A stretch of DNA of 15,500 nucleotides from an uncultured Lachnospiraceae bacterium (GTDB lineage Bacteria; Bacillota; Clostridia; Lachnospirales; Lachnospiraceae), in the NCBI GenBank assembly GCA_910578115.1, contig CAJTPO010000067.1, positions 1-15,500 on the forward strand, in the 5' to 3' direction. Of the stretch, positions 14,380-15,500 are shown in pieces. The translations under genes and the position numbers were made by a program. The notes beneath the pieces are model-generated. The model searched no databases and was not told the DNA's origin. It saw only the letters and a program-made list of their open reading frames with translations. Numbering within the stretch: the stretch's first letter is position 1; each line of letters begins with the position of its first letter.

Positions 14380-14392
14380 AAAAAAGTTAGAA
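14375..14392 (+). promoter_or_regulatory. 11-bp-phased direct repeat, candidate response-regulator site
   Basis: GTTAGAA occurs at 14375-14381 and again at 14386-14392, start-to-start 11 bp, about one helical turn. A further AAAAGTT lies just upstream at 14362-14368. OmpR/PhoB-type regulators bind tandem direct repeats with this spacing. A TATCAT hexamer (14423-14428) about 30 bp downstream could be the -10 of an activator-dependent promoter for the ABC gene, since no -35 is visible. The repeat overlaps the kinase stop codon. Confidence 0.35.
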
Positions 14393-14487
14393 TTCCGACA
14401 GAGAAAAGAGAAGTCTGTACTGTATCATAAAGTCATAGATATGATTGAGTGCAGAGCAGAATTGGAGTATTTCTTCGGAAAATTCTG

Positions 14488-14536
14488 AAATTCTGCCCGC
14501 GTCCTCGGCGCAAAGCGCTTCGGAATGGAGGAAAAA
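14488..14536 (+). repeat. Dispersed leader repeat, copy B
   Basis: The second copy of the repeat seen at 4225-4272, with the identical 17-nt core at 14508-14524 and the same hairpin potential (one G·U pair replaces an A-U pair of copy A). Its 3' end contains the ribosome binding site of the ABC ATPase gene and runs to within one base of the start codon. Directly before it AAATTCTG is duplicated in tandem (14480-14487 and 14488-14495). The whole non-coding gap between kinase and ABC gene (14380-14536) holds this repeat, the direct repeats at its left edge and no other gene. Confidence 0.75.
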
Positions 14537-15448
14537 ATGGATTACATTATGGAAACCATGGGACTGCGAAAATCCTACAGGGGAAATGTGGTGGTAGACA
14601 ATGTTAATATTCATATCCCCAGAGGAGCCGTTTATGGATTTGTCGGCCCGAATGGGGCGGGAAAAAGTACGGTGATGAAAATGGTTTTGAACCTGATACA
14701 GCCGGATGCCGGGGAGGTTCATCTCTTCGGGGAGAAGGTCACTGATCACAGCTATGAAGTATTCAAAAGGGTTGGCTCCATTATTGAAAATCCGTACTTC
14801 TATGAAAAAATGACAGCCCGTCAAAACCTGGAGTTACACTGTGAGTATATGGGCTTTCCGAACAGGGAACGAATTGATGAAGTGCTGCAAATGGTTGGCT
14901 TGCAGGAGGTCAGAGGAAAGCAGGTTCGGCATTTTTCGCTGGGCATGAAGCAGCGGCTGGCTATCGCAAGGGCCGTCCTTGCATATCCGGAATTTTTGAT
15001 GCTGGATGAGCCGATCAATGCCCTGGATCCCGAAGGAATCCGGGAAATGAGAAAACTGTTCCAGCGGTTAAACCGTGAAAACGGGACGACTGTTTTCATA
15101 TCCAGTCACATTCTTTCCGAGGTGGATCTGCTTGCGGATACCATCGGGATCCTTCGGCACGGAAAACTTCTGGCGGAATTGCCTGTTGAGGAGATCCATA
15201 AACGCCAGACAGAATATATCAGCCTGCAGGTGGATGACGTACCCCGTGCAGCGGCCCTCCTTGAAAAGAAGGGAATTACAAACTTTACTGCAGAGGATCA
15301 GGAGTTTATCCGGGTTTATGATTCTGACCTTTCCGGTAAAACTCTTTCGAAATACCTCGTTGAGAACGGCGTTGGTCTGGAAAGTCTGGGACGCAGGCAG
15401 GATACGCTGGAGGATTATTTCTTTCAGCTCACAGAGGAAGGGGACTAG
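14537..15448 (+). CDS. ABC transporter ATP-binding protein, BcrA-like
   Basis: A 303-aa ATPase subunit of an ABC exporter of the bacitracin/lantibiotic-resistance type. Walker A is GPNGAGKS (37-44, Lys43), the signature motif is the variant FSLGMKQR (133-140) typical of this family in place of LSGGQ, Walker B is FLMLDEP with Asp157-Glu158, the D-loop is NALDPEG, and the switch is His191 in ISSHIL. The C-terminal region (about 215-303), ending in RRQDTLEDYFFQLTE, is the usual accessory tail of BcrA-like subunits. ATG 14537 is preferred over the in-frame ATG four codons earlier (14525), because TGGAGG (14526-14531) is placed 5 nt before it. It lies 157 nt behind the kinase gene and is probably regulated by that system. 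A membrane permease should follow but is not recognisable within the window. Confidence 0.92.
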   Translation: MDYIMETMGLRKSYRGNVVVDNVNIHIPRGAVYGFVGPNGAGKSTVMKMVLNLIQPDAGEVHLFGEKVTDHSYEVFKRVGSIIENPYFYEKMTARQNLELHCEYMGFPNRERIDEVLQMVGLQEVRGKQVRHFSLGMKQRLAIARAVLAYPEFLMLDEPINALDPEGIREMRKLFQRLNRENGTTVFISSHILSEVDLLADTIGILRHGKLLAELPVEEIHKRQTEYISLQVDDVPRAAALLEKKGITNFTAEDQEFIRVYDSDLSGKTLSKYLVENGVGLESLGRRQDTLEDYFFQLTEEGD

Positions 15449-15500
15449 TGTGAAGCCTTAAAGTGGTGGTTAAGACATACTAAAATAAACGCCAGAAAGC
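15449..15500 (+). other. Window edge after the ABC ATPase, no gene start visible
   Basis: In the 52 nt after the ATPase stop codon, the only plausible start (GTG 15450) meets TAA three codons later. The ATPase frame itself stays open past its TAG to the window edge, but contains no start codon. A permease gene may begin beyond the edge. Confidence 0.4.

Noticed and set aside
1..15500. CRISPR arrays, tRNA or rRNA genes, transposases or integrase attachment sites
   Set aside because: No regularly spaced repeats, no cloverleaf-like stretch, and no transposase or integrase motifs were seen on either strand.

Overview
The window looks like chromosome from a gut-type Lachnospiraceae bacterium (Bacillota, Clostridia). 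The reasons are strong AGGAGG-type ribosome binding sites, moderately high G+C in the sugar-hydrolase genes, TTGAGC/TATAAT-style promoters, and gene families common in that group: AraC-controlled GH2 hydrolases, a PF09820-type AAA-ATPase/PD-(D/E)XK protein, and a BcrA-like ABC ATPase with its own two-component system. The assignment is inference; there is no rRNA or other phylogenetic marker here.

Left part (1-9219), a sugar-utilisation locus. An AraC-family regulator (58-1203, minus) is divergent from a GH2 beta-glycosidase (1527-4022, plus). Their 323-bp spacer holds two outward-facing promoters with a perfect 6+6 palindrome exactly between the two -35 boxes. A 338-bp spacer follows, with an extended -10 promoter and one copy of a roughly 48-nt dispersed repeat. 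Next come a visibly more A+T-rich AAA-ATPase/nuclease-fold gene (4361-6064) and a LacZ-type GH2 beta-galactosidase (6145-9219). The two hydrolases have no signal peptides, so they probably act in the cytoplasm on imported oligosaccharides. No sugar transporter is in the window.

Middle part (9189-12575, minus), a MoxR - DUF58 - DUF4129 operon. A MoxR AAA+ ATPase overlaps the DUF58 gene by ATGA, and 61 nt later comes an eight-helix membrane protein ending in a DUF4129 domain. By analogy with similar operons this is a membrane-associated ATPase-assisted assembly system, with unknown substrate. Its last gene overlaps the 3' end of the lacZ-like gene by 31 nt, tail to tail.

Right part (12757-15500, plus), an envelope-stress module. 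An OmpR-family response regulator, a small single-TM histidine kinase, and a BcrA-like ABC ATPase are transcribed divergently from the MoxR operon. An 11-bp-phased direct repeat at the end of the kinase gene is a candidate regulator site for the transporter. A second copy of the dispersed repeat sits directly in front of the ABC ATPase start. The partner permease is not recognisable before the window ends.

Most striking: the two-copy structured leader repeat (4225-4272 and 14488-14536), the architecture of the divergent AraC/GH2 control region, and the AAA-ATPase/nuclease gene lodged between two hydrolases. No CRISPR array, tRNA, rRNA, IS element or transposase was seen.
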